Of a stretch of DNA of 64,000 nt, positions 33,663 to 43,315 are shown piece by piece. The notes below the pieces were generated by a model that made no database searches, was not told the DNA's origin, and saw only the letters and a list, made by a program, of their open reading frames with translations. The position numbers and the translations under genes were made by a program. Origin of the DNA: an uncultured Treponema sp. (GTDB taxonomy: Bacteria > Spirochaetota > Spirochaetia > Treponematales > Treponemataceae); NCBI GenBank assembly GCA_934718065.1, contig CAKUZR010000001.1, positions 186,001-250,000 on the forward strand, in the 5' to 3' direction. Each line of letters opens with the position of its first letter. The first letter of the stretch is position 1.

Positions 33663-36554
33663 ATGAAAAAGAAATTTTTGTTTTTTCTGATGTTTTTTTT
33701 CTGTTTTTCAGTTTTTTCCCACACAGGAATAATGAGCGGCCAGAAAAACATAAAAATCGTAAAGACAAAATATTTCGATGTGATTTATTCTGAAGCTTCA
33801 GCGCAGACCGCAAAAATTCTTTTTGAAAACGCCGATTCACTTTACGAGGAGCTTGCGGAAGAGCTTGGCTTGAAGAATAAATTCCGCCTGCCGGTTGTGA
33901 TTTCCGCCGCTCAGGATGAATTCAACGCGTATTTTTCGTGCGGACCTTTCAATCATATTGTGATTTTTGACACAGTTTGCACCAGCTCGCTCGCAGTTTT
34001 TTCTCAGGAAACTTTGAGCACGTTCCGCCACGAGCTTGTTCACGCGATTACGTACAATCTTCGGAACGATTTTTGGTTCGGTTTTGACAGAATTTTTGGT
34101 GACGTTTACAATCCGGCGTTGCTTACGGTGACTCAGGCTTGGGCGGAAGGCGCGTCGGTTTCACTTGAAAGCGAAAAGGGCGAAGGCCGGCTGAATGACG
34201 AATATGCGCTTCAAATGGTAAAACAGGCGAAGATTGAAGGAAAATTCCCGAAATTTTCAGAAATTCAGGGCGCAATGGATGTTTATCCGGCAGGAAACGC
34301 AAGCTATATGTTTGGCGGCGCATTTTGCGGCTGGCTTCAGAAAAAATACGGAATGCAAAAATACGCGGAATTTTGGGAACGCTCGGTGAATCTAAAAACT
34401 TTGACATATTTCGGATGCTTTAAAAAAGTCTACGGAATTTCCATCAAAAAAGCGTGGAATGATTTTTTCAACGAGCTTGAAGTTCCGGAAATTCCTTCAA
34501 ATCCGGCGGAAAATTCTTGGATAGAAAATGTCGGTTTCAAAAATCCGGTTTCAATTTATACTTCAATAACAAGCTGCGGCGAAGATTTTTTCTATTACGA
34601 TAAATATAAAAAAACAGTGAACCAAGTTCGCGGCGGAAAACTTAAAATTTTGCACAGGCAGCCAGATATTTCAAGGCTTTCGGCTTCAAAAGACGGAAGA
34701 TTTCTGGCGGAATCGTATTCTTCCGGGGCGTACGCGGTTGCCAAAAATAAAGTCAGAATTTACGATTTTCAGAAAAAGTCATTTTTTACTGTTCCTGAAA
34801 CAAGTTTAAGAGATGCGTCGGTTGTTTTTGCCGGCGGAAAATATTTTTTGTGCGCGGTAAAAACGGAATCAGCCTTTTCAACGTTGAAAATTTACGAGAT
34901 TGAGCTTAAAAAAAATAAAATCTGCGGAATTCGGCTGGATTTTGAAAAGAAATTTCCTGTTGAGCAGCAAATTTTCAGTCTGGAAGGAAATTGTTCCGGT
35001 GAATTGTTTTATATTTTGAAAAACAAGCTTGATTTTTCAATTTGCGCGCTTGATTTGAACACAAAAAATGAAAGAATTTTCAGCGCTCCGGAAAGCGGAA
35101 TGGTTTTTCAAGGGCTGAATTATTTTTCTGACGGCAAAAATCCGCTGGTTTCGTTTTCGTTCGCAAGAAAAAACGAGCTTCCGCGCCTGGGAATTCTTTT
35201 TCTGGGCGAAAATCTGGAATTCAAGCTGCTTTCGCAAGATGTTTCGGGCGGAATTTATTTTCCTGCGGTTCTGTCTGAAAAAAAAGCGGTTTTTGCGGCG
35301 AATTTCTTTAAAGGCTCAAAAATTTATTTCGCCGAACTTTCCAATTCTCTTTTTGAAACATTTCCTGCTGAGCAAAAAATTGAAAAACAGAATAATTTTG
35401 CCGCGGAAAAAATCCTGCCCTCGGAAAATTTGGTCGGCGATGAATTTTTTGCGCGTTCTGAACGTTTTTCTTCTATTAAATATACTTTTTCCGGACCGCA
35501 CGGGACGATTGTGCCTTTGGGCGCGGTCAGCACTTACACAAACAAAAGCGTTTCCGAGCTGGATTCGCTTTGGCTTCCGCTTGGCGCAACTTACGTTTCT
35601 TCAACTCCGTGGACAAATCCAATCTGGTATGTTTCCGCGGGCTACAATTTTCTTACAAATTCTGAAGGAATAAAATTCTACATCACAGGAAATTCTTCGC
35701 AGACGGAGCTTTTTGCTTATTCAGGAAGCGGGCAGGTTGAATTTGATGACGACGGCTACAAACAGTCTTTTGGAAATATTTCGCTGAATTCAAAAATTCC
35801 TGTTTTTGGAACTTCGTATGTTAATTTTTCAGTTTCTGGAACAATTCTTGAAGGGCGGCAGAGCGAAACTTCAATTTCAACTGAAAAAAAGCCGAAAAAT
35901 CTTGCCGGATATTTTAAAGTCCTGAAATCTTCGGAAGATGATTTTCTTTGCATGAACAGCGTTGGTTCAGTTTCTTTTGGAAATATTCACAAATCCGGCT
36001 CTGGATATTACGATTACTCTGGAATTCAAGTTGGCGCAACGTTGAAAAACTGTTATTTTGCGCCGGCGGAAGATTTTCACCGTTACAAAAGTTTTGACAA
36101 TCTTTCGTTTCATTTGCTGGCAAGAAGTTCTTTTTTGCGGCCTTTTAGTTTTGAGGCGGCGCTTTTTCCTTCGGAAGATTATATTGCCGCGGCGATGGCG
36201 AAAATTGTGCTGTTCAACTGGGAAATTCAGAAATCCACGAATTTTCTGCCGCTTTTTTACGCAAACCGTTTTACGGCGAGCGCTTATTATGCCGGAAGAA
36301 TTGAAGATTCAGTTGATTCCTGGGCAATAAAGGAAATTTCAAGCTATTTTGAACGGATTAAGGATGGAAAAACTGATTACACTGATGAGCTTGCGCTTGT
36401 CTGCAATTTTTCATTCACGCCGAATATTGGCGGGCTGGCAAGAAATAATTTTATGTTCAATCTTTCGTGTTCTGCAAAATACCGTTTTTTTCCGGCAGAA
36501 AATCAGACGAAATTTGGAATTTCTGCCGGAATCGGGAGCAACCTTTCTCTGTAG
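33663..36554 (+). CDS. 963-residue zinc metallopeptidase with beta-propeller-like middle and C-terminal barrel
   Basis: Signal peptide (cut near VFSHT). Residues ~30-270 form a peptidase MA-like domain: STFRHELVHAITYN (HExxH at 123-127) and the downstream glutamate in TQAWAEGASVSLE (E162). Residues ~280-590 have WD/PD40-like blades (SRLSASKDGRFLAESYSSGA, FQGLNYFSDGKNPLVSFSFA). The last ~350 residues are barrel-like (GATYVSSTPWTNPIWYVSAG ... FGISAGIGSNLSL). The architecture suggests a periplasmic or surface protease anchored by its own barrel. The HExxH with its distal Glu is intact. Third gene of the operon beginning at 31901. Confidence 0.8.
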   Translation: MKKKFLFFLMFFFCFSVFSHTGIMSGQKNIKIVKTKYFDVIYSEASAQTAKILFENADSLYEELAEELGLKNKFRLPVVISAAQDEFNAYFSCGPFNHIVIFDTVCTSSLAVFSQETLSTFRHELVHAITYNLRNDFWFGFDRIFGDVYNPALLTVTQAWAEGASVSLESEKGEGRLNDEYALQMVKQAKIEGKFPKFSEIQGAMDVYPAGNASYMFGGAFCGWLQKKYGMQKYAEFWERSVNLKTLTYFGCFKKVYGISIKKAWNDFFNELEVPEIPSNPAENSWIENVGFKNPVSIYTSITSCGEDFFYYDKYKKTVNQVRGGKLKILHRQPDISRLSASKDGRFLAESYSSGAYAVAKNKVRIYDFQKKSFFTVPETSLRDASVVFAGGKYFLCAVKTESAFSTLKIYEIELKKNKICGIRLDFEKKFPVEQQIFSLEGNCSGELFYILKNKLDFSICALDLNTKNERIFSAPESGMVFQGLNYFSDGKNPLVSFSFARKNELPRLGILFLGENLEFKLLSQDVSGGIYFPAVLSEKKAVFAANFFKGSKIYFAELSNSLFETFPAEQKIEKQNNFAAEKILPSENLVGDEFFARSERFSSIKYTFSGPHGTIVPLGAVSTYTNKSVSELDSLWLPLGATYVSSTPWTNPIWYVSAGYNFLTNSEGIKFYITGNSSQTELFAYSGSGQVEFDDDGYKQSFGNISLNSKIPVFGTSYVNFSVSGTILEGRQSETSISTEKKPKNLAGYFKVLKSSEDDFLCMNSVGSVSFGNIHKSGSGYYDYSGIQVGATLKNCYFAPAEDFHRYKSFDNLSFHLLARSSFLRPFSFEAALFPSEDYIAAAMAKIVLFNWEIQKSTNFLPLFYANRFTASAYYAGRIEDSVDSWAIKEISSYFERIKDGKTDYTDELALVCNFSFTPNIGGLARNNFMFNLSCSAKYRFFPAENQTKFGISAGIGSNLSL

Positions 36555-36575
36555 AAAAGCTGCTCCGGATGGTTT

Positions 36576-37967
36576 CTATTCAATCTGAAGGAATGCTTTG
36601 TAGCCGTTGTATGCTTGAACAATATCTTCGCGCGCTGTGATTTCCCACGGTGCGTGCATGCTAAGAACTGAAACGCCTGCGTCAAGAACGTTCATTCCGT
36701 ATTTTGCCGCAAGATAAGCAATTGTTCCGCCGCCGCCCTGGTCAACTTTTCCAAGTTCAGCCATTTGATATTTTACTTCAGATTTTTCCATTGTTCCGCG
36801 AACTTTTGCAATGAATTCAGCATTGCAGTCGCTGGCTCCGCTTTTTCCCCGGCTTCCTGTGTATTTGTTGAATACAAGTCCTCCGCCTAGGTAAGATGTG
36901 TTGTCCTTGTCAAAAAGCGTTGCGTTCAGCGGATCAAATGCCGCGTTTACATCGCTTGAAAGCATATTGCAGTTTGCAAGGCAGCGGCGCAACGTTAAGT
37001 CGCTGTAGCCTTCCGGAAGGCGGGCGATTATTTCCGCGACTGAATTTTCGAACATATGTGAATCCATTCCGGTCGCGCCGACACTTCCGATTTCTTCCTT
37101 GTCAACGCAAAGGCAGCAGCTGGTTCTTTTTGCCGGAGCTGAATCCATAAGGGCGGCAAACGAAGTGAACGCGCATGAGCGGTCGTCCTGGCCGTAGCCC
37201 ATAATCAAAGAGCGGTCCAGTCCGCAGTCGCGGGCGTTTCCTGCCGGAACAATTTCAAGCTCCGCGGATTCAAGGTCTTTTTCTTCAATTCCGTATGTGT
37301 CTTTTAGAAGTTTTACAATTATTTTTTTGCTTGTGATTTTTTCTTCTTTCTTCTTTTTCTTGTCTTTTTCTTTTTCGTCCTTGTCTTCTTTTTTGAAGTA
37401 ATATGAGCCAAGAATTACGTCCAAGTCTTCACCTTTGATTATTTCTGTGGCGTTGCGTTTCATCTGTTCCTGCGCAAGATGCGGAAGAATGTCGGAAATG
37501 CAGAAAACCGGGTCTTCAGGATTTTCGCCGATATTCACATTGATTGTTTTTCCGTCTGTTTTGCAGATTACGCCGTGGATTGCAAGCGGAAGCGTTACCC
37601 ACTGATATTTTTTGATTCCGCCGTAATAATGCGTGTTCAAATATGTGATGAAATTATTTTCGTAGACCGGCTTCTGTTTTGCGTCAAGGCGAGGCGAGTC
37701 AATGTGCGCGCCAAGAATGTTCATTCCGTTTTCAATTTTTTCAGAGCCAATCTGGAAAAGCGCGATTGCCTTGTTCATCTTCTGAACATAAACTTTGTCG
37801 CCTGGATTCAAGGTTGAAAATTCGCTGATTTCCTTGTAGCCGTTTTCGCGGGCTTTCTGAATTATCTGCACAACACATTCGCGTTCTGTTTTTCCGTTGT
37901 TCAAAAAGTTCTTGTAGTTTTCCACAAGGTTTTCGCCTAAAAGATTTGTTTTTTTTGATTTTGCCAT
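36576..37967 (-). CDS. M18-family aspartyl aminopeptidase
   Basis: 463 residues, cytoplasmic. Metal-site motifs: GMNILGAHIDSPRLDAKQKP (His88, Asp90), MGYGQDDRSCAFTSFAALMD, CCLCVDKEEIGSVGATGMDS (Glu-Glu) and LSMHAPWEITAREDI (final His). A Lys-rich insertion (EDKDEKEKDKKKKKEEKITS) at ~205-225 is unusual. M18 enzymes release N-terminal Asp/Glu and neutral residues from peptides. Convergent with the metallopeptidase gene, 21 bp apart; single gene. Confidence 0.93.
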   Translation of the reverse strand: MAKSKKTNLLGENLVENYKNFLNNGKTERECVVQIIQKARENGYKEISEFSTLNPGDKVYVQKMNKAIALFQIGSEKIENGMNILGAHIDSPRLDAKQKPVYENNFITYLNTHYYGGIKKYQWVTLPLAIHGVICKTDGKTINVNIGENPEDPVFCISDILPHLAQEQMKRNATEIIKGEDLDVILGSYYFKKEDKDEKEKDKKKKKEEKITSKKIIVKLLKDTYGIEEKDLESAELEIVPAGNARDCGLDRSLIMGYGQDDRSCAFTSFAALMDSAPAKRTSCCLCVDKEEIGSVGATGMDSHMFENSVAEIIARLPEGYSDLTLRRCLANCNMLSSDVNAAFDPLNATLFDKDNTSYLGGGLVFNKYTGSRGKSGASDCNAEFIAKVRGTMEKSEVKYQMAELGKVDQGGGGTIAYLAAKYGMNVLDAGVSVLSMHAPWEITAREDIVQAYNGYKAFLQIE

Positions 37968-38050
37968 TTTATATCTCCAAAAAATTTTATTTGTTTGCAG
38001 AGTTTTTTTCCGCTCTTCGGAACGAATGATATTTCGTTTTTCGGCGGAAA

Positions 38051-38698
38051 TTATTTTACTAAATCCAGAATTTCGTCCGCGCTGTCCACGATGTTTTTTG
38101 CGCCTTTTTCCTGTAGGAATTTTCGGCCGCGGAAACCCCAGCTTACTCCGATAAAATCAAGGCCGGAATTTGCCGCGGTTTGAACGTCAACATCGCTGTC
38201 GCCAACGTAAACAGCGTCTTTTTTCTGGATGTTTAAAATCTTCAGAATTTCATTTACTGAGTCCGGAGCGGGTTTTGTTCTGAGTCCATCCCTTTGCCCT
38301 ACAATCAGATCGAAAATTCCGTTGAAATATTCTTTTCCAAGTTCCTGAGCCGGCGCGTCCGCCTTGTTTGTGCTTACAGCGGTTTTTATTCCGGCTGCCT
38401 TTAATTTTTCAACAAGCTCGTGAATTCCTGGATATGAAGATGTGTTGTCCGCGCTGTGGACTTCGTAATATTTAAGGAAAACGTCCAGCACTTCATCGAT
38501 TTTTTCCGTGCTTGTGCCGGCTGGAACTGCACGCTCCACGAGTTTCCTTATTCCGTTTCCAACAAACATTCTGACTTCTTCAAGCGTGCGTTCCGGCATA
38601 TTGAACTGCCTGAGTGAATAATTTGTGGCGTTCTTCAAATCTTCCAGCGTGTTCAGGATTGTTCCGTCCATATCGAAAATGACAGCTTTATATTTCAT
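38051..38698 (-). CDS. HAD-superfamily phosphatase, phosphoglycolate phosphatase-like
   Basis: 215 residues. HAD motif I VIFDMDGTILNT, motif II VSTNK, motif III Lys in GLRTKPAPDSV, motif IV YVGDSDVDVQTA. The cap between motifs I and II is the four-helix type of Gph/PgmB. Substrates of such enzymes are small phosphoesters; phosphoglycolate is the default guess. GAGG precedes the ATG. Confidence 0.88.
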   Translation of the reverse strand: MKYKAVIFDMDGTILNTLEDLKNATNYSLRQFNMPERTLEEVRMFVGNGIRKLVERAVPAGTSTEKIDEVLDVFLKYYEVHSADNTSSYPGIHELVEKLKAAGIKTAVSTNKADAPAQELGKEYFNGIFDLIVGQRDGLRTKPAPDSVNEILKILNIQKKDAVYVGDSDVDVQTAANSGLDFIGVSWGFRGRKFLQEKGAKNIVDSADEILDLVK

Positions 38699-38722
38699 TT
38701 TTGCCTCTAAAAAACTTATTTT

Positions 38723-38919
38723 AGTCTAAATGCCAGCGTTTTTGTAAATTCTGAAAGAACGCTTTCGGCAGATTTCCAATTTGCTCCAGATGGATTTGGC
38801 TCGCGCTTCGCTTGTATTAATTCGGGTGCTTCGCACTTTTATTAATTCAATCGCCAAAAATCTTCACAAACTGTAAATCTGCCTGCGCTTTTATTTCATT
38901 TGTAAAAACTCGACATTCT
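38723..38919 (+). repeat. ~200-bp terminal-inverted-repeat element, forward copy
   Basis: Starts AGTCTAAATGCCAGCG and ends AAAACTCGACATTC, with the last bases of the right end missing. It lies between the HAD phosphatase and the FAD oxidoreductase; nothing else is seen in 38699-38980. Confidence 0.85.
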
Positions 38920-38980
38920 ATTAACAAATATAACAAAAAATCTGCGGTTTGAGCCATATTTGCTTCTTATTAAGAAATTT

Positions 38981-40465
38981 TTAAACAAACAAAGTTTTTG
39001 TGTCGCGGCAAAGATACTGCACGGCTTTGCGGCCTGAACAAACTGTTATGGGAAGTCCGCCAGGCATCATTGAGCGCTGTCCCGCGAAGTAAAGCCCTTT
39101 CACTTTTTTTGATTTCTGAGGCAGCATGAAACCGCCTGATTTTGCTTTCCAGACGCTCATCCAGCTTCCTTCAAATGTGTTGCAGTAGCGTTCGTAGGTT
39201 AAAGGCGTTGCAACATCGTAAACTTCAACTTTTCCTTTTATTTCCGGAATGAATTTTTCCAGCTCCGCAATGAAATTTTCAGCCAGCTCCTGTTTTTTCG
39301 CTTTGTATGTTCCGTCATTTTTTGCGGTTTTCCAGTAGTCGTAGCAGCTTCCAAGCAGAAGGCAAGTCAACGTGGTGCAGCCTTCCGGCGCGTGGTTTTC
39401 ATAAAGAGAATAATTGTTTACGGTAAAATGAGTGAATTCAAGTCCGCCGGCTTTGAACGGTTTTTCCAAAGGAAACACAGCGCATTGCGGATAATTTTTC
39501 AGCTCGCATTTTACGCCCAGCGCGATATACATATTTTGCTCTGAAATTACTTTTTTCTTCATTTTTGAAACCCATTTTTCTTTTAATGGAATTTCAAACA
39601 AGTCTTCAACGGCTTTTCTTGTGTCCTGGGTTACAATTACCGCGTCGGCAGGAATTTTCTTTCCGTTTGAAATTACTCCGGTTGTTTTTCCGTTTTCTAC
39701 AATGATTTTTTCAACAGTTTGTCTGTATTCAATTTTTCCGCCAAGCGATTCAAAAGTGTCCGCCATATTTTTTGTTAGCCGCAGCGAGCCGCCTTTTGGA
39801 TAACCGCAGTCTCCGCTTGCAAAAGAACCCAGCGTATAAATGAAAGAAAGCGCATTGTACCGGATTCCGATTACAGAAAGCAGAAGCTCGCGCAAATCCC
39901 GGTTTTTAAATTTTGAAACGTAATCCATGTAGGAAATATTTGAAAGCGCCAGAAACGGAAGCGCGGCCGGCGCCATTTTTAGATATTCAGAAAGTTTCGG
40001 GTGAACTGGCATTTTCGCCTTGGCTCTGGCAATGTCCGCAACAAGCATGTGGACGTTCAGAAAGTGCTTTATGTCCGCGCACAGGCGGTTTATCATTTTT
40101 TTGTCTTCGGGCGCGTACGCAAGAAATTCCTTTTTGAGTTTTTCCAGGTCGCGGAAGAGCCTTAGCTGTTTTCCGTCTTTTGTAATAAGCGTGTAAATTG
40201 GATCCCTGTAAAAAACCGGATTGTTTTCCTTCAATGCGCCGACTTCATGCCAAATCTTGTTAAGTGTAAGTTTTTCAGAAGAACCGGTGAGCCAGTGCAT
40301 TCCGCCTTCAAAAAGATAGCCTTTGCGCGACCAGCTGGTGCTTAGCCCGCCGGGAATAATGTGTTTTTCTAAAATAACTGTTTCAAATCCAGACCGCTGG
40401 GCATAGACCCCGGCCGATAATCCTGCAACTCCCGCCCCAACGATAATAATTCTTTTTGCAGACAT
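38981..40465 (-). CDS. FAD-dependent phytoene dehydrogenase-like oxidoreductase
   Basis: 494 residues. N-terminal dinucleotide fold IIIVGAGVAGLSAGVYAQRS with the Glu ILEKH, followed by GGLSTSWSRKGYLFEGGMHW as in phytoene desaturase, CrtISO and retinol saturase relatives. C-terminal FAD motif KGLYFAGQRSMMPGGLPITV. Such enzymes desaturate or isomerise polyenes, but no crt neighbour is here, and in anaerobes many have other substrates. Divergent from the ABC importer. Confidence 0.85.
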   Translation of the reverse strand: MSAKRIIIVGAGVAGLSAGVYAQRSGFETVILEKHIIPGGLSTSWSRKGYLFEGGMHWLTGSSEKLTLNKIWHEVGALKENNPVFYRDPIYTLITKDGKQLRLFRDLEKLKKEFLAYAPEDKKMINRLCADIKHFLNVHMLVADIARAKAKMPVHPKLSEYLKMAPAALPFLALSNISYMDYVSKFKNRDLRELLLSVIGIRYNALSFIYTLGSFASGDCGYPKGGSLRLTKNMADTFESLGGKIEYRQTVEKIIVENGKTTGVISNGKKIPADAVIVTQDTRKAVEDLFEIPLKEKWVSKMKKKVISEQNMYIALGVKCELKNYPQCAVFPLEKPFKAGGLEFTHFTVNNYSLYENHAPEGCTTLTCLLLGSCYDYWKTAKNDGTYKAKKQELAENFIAELEKFIPEIKGKVEVYDVATPLTYERYCNTFEGSWMSVWKAKSGGFMLPQKSKKVKGLYFAGQRSMMPGGLPITVCSGRKAVQYLCRDTKTLFV

Positions 40466-40568
40466 AGTAAAATTATATCACAGTTTCTGAAAATTCTCAT
40501 TATAAAAAATCAATTGATAAATCTATTTTTTGCTTGTTTCTATTTGTAGAAACGGTTATAATTGAAGC

Positions 40569-41573
40569 ATGAAAAGAATTAATTTGATTGCAGGTCTTGC
40601 TGCCTGCGCTGTGCTGGCTGCTGGATGTTCTAAAAAATCTTCGGATAATTCTGCGGCGGGCAAAACTGTAAAAATTGGAATTGCTAAAATTGTTCAGCAT
40701 GTGGCTCTTGATGACATTGAGCGCGGCGTTATTGATGCTGTAAAAGCAGCTGGAATCAACGCGGAATATGACTTGCAGAATGCGAACGGTGATGTGAACA
40801 CTGCAAATCAGATTGCTTCTCAATTCAAGGATGAAAAAGTTGATGTTGCGGTTGGAATTGCCACTCCGGTTGCGGTTGCGCTTGCAAACACAATAAAAGA
40901 CGTTCCAGTGGTTTTTGGAACTGTAACTGATCCAATAAAAGCCGGGCTGGTAACAACTTTGGCTCATGGCGAAAGAAATGTTACAGGAATGAGCGACGAG
41001 CTTCCTTCTGTTGAGCACATCAAGCTGTTCAAGGAAATTGCAGGAATAAAAACTCTTGGCTACATTTACACTTCAAGCGAGGACAATTCGCTTTCAGGGC
41101 TGGAGCTTGTAAAAAAAGGATGCGCGGAAGCTGGGCTGGAGCTTGTAACTCAGTCAATTTCCGCTTCTTCAGAAGTAAAGCAGGCTGCTGAAGCGATTGT
41201 TAACCGCGTTGACGGAATTTATCTTACAACGGACAATACTGTGTTCAGCGCGCTTCCGGCTCTTGTAAGTGTCTTTAACAAAGCTAAAAAACCGATTTTT
41301 TCCGGTGATGTGACTGGAGCAAAAAACGGCGGATGCTTTATGGCTTCGGGATTTAATTATTACAAGGCTGGCGTTGCCACCGGCGAAATGGTTGTTCAGA
41401 TTCTGAACGGCGCAAAACCGAGCGAAATGCCTGTGCGCTTTATGACAAAACCTTCTGATTCAGATTTGCTTTTTGATTTGGATGCGGCGGCTCTTTGCGG
41501 AATTACAATTCCTGAAGAATATCTTTCGCAGGCAACCTACATTATCCAGAACGGAAAACTGGAAGAAAAATAA
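40569..41573 (+). CDS. ABC importer substrate-binding lipoprotein (ABC_sub_bind/TrpX type)
   Basis: 334 residues; lipobox VLAAGC. KTVKIGIAKIVQHVALDDIE, ANQIASQFKDEKVDVAVGIA, VFGTVTDPIKAGLV and GYIYTSSEDNSLSGLELVKK are typical of PF04392 proteins. Relatives called TrpX in other bacteria bind aromatic amino acids; others bind nucleosides. First gene of a three-gene operon with permease and ATPase. Confidence 0.9.
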   Translation: MKRINLIAGLAACAVLAAGCSKKSSDNSAAGKTVKIGIAKIVQHVALDDIERGVIDAVKAAGINAEYDLQNANGDVNTANQIASQFKDEKVDVAVGIATPVAVALANTIKDVPVVFGTVTDPIKAGLVTTLAHGERNVTGMSDELPSVEHIKLFKEIAGIKTLGYIYTSSEDNSLSGLELVKKGCAEAGLELVTQSISASSEVKQAAEAIVNRVDGIYLTTDNTVFSALPALVSVFNKAKKPIFSGDVTGAKNGGCFMASGFNYYKAGVATGEMVVQILNGAKPSEMPVRFMTKPSDSDLLFDLDAAALCGITIPEEYLSQATYIIQNGKLEEK

Positions 41574-41576
41574 AAT

Positions 41577-42509
41577 ATGCTGGAAACTGTACTCATTGAA
41601 GGCTTTATTTACGGAATCATGGTTCTGGGCGTTTTTGTTTCGTACAGAACTTTGAATTTTTGCGATATGACAGTTGACGGAGCGTTCCCGATGGGCGGCT
41701 GTATTCTTGCGGCCTGCCTTCAGCTGGGAGTTCCGCCTTTTGCCGCGCTGCTGATTGCTTTTCTAGGCGGCTGCCTTGCGGGGCTTTGCACAACAATGCT
41801 TTACACAAAACTCCGCATTCCGGACTTGCTTGCCGGAATTCTTATGATGACAATGCTTTATTCAATAAATCTTCGGATTATGAACAACCGGGCAAATGTT
41901 TCATTTTTAAGAATCAAGACAACATTCAGCAGCATTACAGCTTTTTTTGAAAAACAGTTTCCTTCTCTTCCTTCTGAATTTGGAATTCTTCTGTTTTTAA
42001 TAGTTTTCATAATTCTTCTGAAATCTTTGCTGGATTTGTTTTTTCACACGGATTTGGGACTTACGATGGGCGCGCTGGGCGCAAACGAGCAGATGATTGT
42101 AAGCCAGGGCGTGAATCCGCAGGTTGTTCGCGGAATCGGCATTTGTTTTGGCGACGGACTTGCGGCTCTGGCCGGAGCTTTTGCGGCAATGTACAATGGA
42201 TTCGCTGATGTTGGAAGCGGAACTGGAGTAATTGTCAGCGGTCTTGCCTCTTTGATGCTCGGTGAATTTATTATCCGCTCAAACAAAATCGGGTGGCAGA
42301 CTTTGCGCGTTCTGGTCGGCTCGATTATTTACCGCGCGCTTATGCTGGTTGCGCGAAAATACGGTCATTTTGTAAATCTTACTCCAAATGATTTAAAGCT
42401 GATTACAGGAATTTTAATTATCATCTGCCTTGTTATTTCAAATTTGAAAAGCAAGAAAGACTGGAAAATTCATTTTAGACGGCCGGCAAAAAACGGAGGT
42501 TTAAAATGA
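41577..42509 (+). CDS. ABC importer permease (TrpY type)
   Basis: 310 residues with about nine membrane helices. TLNFCDMTVDGAFPMGGCIL and LGANEQMIVSQGVNPQVVRG are typical of branched-chain/TrpY-like permeases (BPD_transp_2). Begins 3 bp after the binding-protein stop and overlaps the ATPase start by 4 bp, so translation is coupled. Confidence 0.9.
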   Translation: MLETVLIEGFIYGIMVLGVFVSYRTLNFCDMTVDGAFPMGGCILAACLQLGVPPFAALLIAFLGGCLAGLCTTMLYTKLRIPDLLAGILMMTMLYSINLRIMNNRANVSFLRIKTTFSSITAFFEKQFPSLPSEFGILLFLIVFIILLKSLLDLFFHTDLGLTMGALGANEQMIVSQGVNPQVVRGIGICFGDGLAALAGAFAAMYNGFADVGSGTGVIVSGLASLMLGEFIIRSNKIGWQTLRVLVGSIIYRALMLVARKYGHFVNLTPNDLKLITGILIIICLVISNLKSKKDWKIHFRRPAKNGGLK

Positions 42510-43303
42510 TAACAATTGAAAATTTGAACGTGATTTTTAACAAAGGAACTCCGGATGAAAACCATGCGCTGAAAAATATCAACCTGAAAATAAACAAAGG
42601 CGATTTTATAACGGTAATCGGGTCAAATGGCGCGGGAAAATCAACTTTGTACAACGCAATTGCCGGAACTTTAAAGCCTGAAAGCGGACATATTTTTCTG
42701 GATGAAGAAAACCGGGAAATCACTTTTGACAAGGAATACAAGCGGGCGCGCTACATTGGACGCATTTTTCAGAATCCGCTTCTTGGAACTGCCGGAAAAA
42801 TGAGCCTTGAAGACAATATGATGATTTGCAGCAAAAAAGGCTGGAAAGGCTTGAAAATCAGTTTGAACGGAAAAATGCGGGAATATTTTAAATCCCAGCT
42901 GAAAGTTCTTGATATGGGGCTGGAAAACCGCCTGAACGACAATGTGAACCAGTTCAGCGGCGGCCAGCGTCAGGCGCTTACTTTGCTGATGGCGGTAATG
43001 TCAAAACCGAATTTGCTTCTGCTTGACGAGCATACGGCGGCTCTTGATCCTACAAACGCGGACATTGTGATGCGGCTTACCCGGCAGTTTGCGGAGGAAT
43101 ACAATCTTACAGTCATGATGGTTACGCATAATATGAAGCACGCGCTTGAATACGGAAACCGTCTGATTATGATGGACGGCGGAGAAATAATTTTTGATGT
43201 GAAAGGTCAGGAAAAATCTGATTTGACAATGGACGATATTGTTGAGCGTTTTAAGCAAATCAAGAAAAAAGAACTTTCAAATGACCAAATGATGCTTCAG
43301 TAG
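42506..43303 (+). CDS. ABC importer ATPase (TrpZ type)
   Basis: 265 residues. Walker A GSNGAGKSTLYNAI, Q-loop GRIFQNPLLG, signature QFSGGQRQALTLLMAV, Walker B LLLLDEHTAALDP, H-loop VMMVTHNM. Energises import by the two preceding gene products. ATGA overlap with the permease. Confidence 0.93.
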   Translation: MITIENLNVIFNKGTPDENHALKNINLKINKGDFITVIGSNGAGKSTLYNAIAGTLKPESGHIFLDEENREITFDKEYKRARYIGRIFQNPLLGTAGKMSLEDNMMICSKKGWKGLKISLNGKMREYFKSQLKVLDMGLENRLNDNVNQFSGGQRQALTLLMAVMSKPNLLLLDEHTAALDPTNADIVMRLTRQFAEEYNLTVMMVTHNMKHALEYGNRLIMMDGGEIIFDVKGQEKSDLTMDDIVERFKQIKKKELSNDQMMLQ

Positions 43304-43315
43304 TATAATAAAAAT

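Noticed and set aside
40466..40568. T-box or trp-type leader before the TrpX-like importer
   Set aside because: No T-box sequence, no terminator hairpin and too little space (about 100 bp to the divergent gene).
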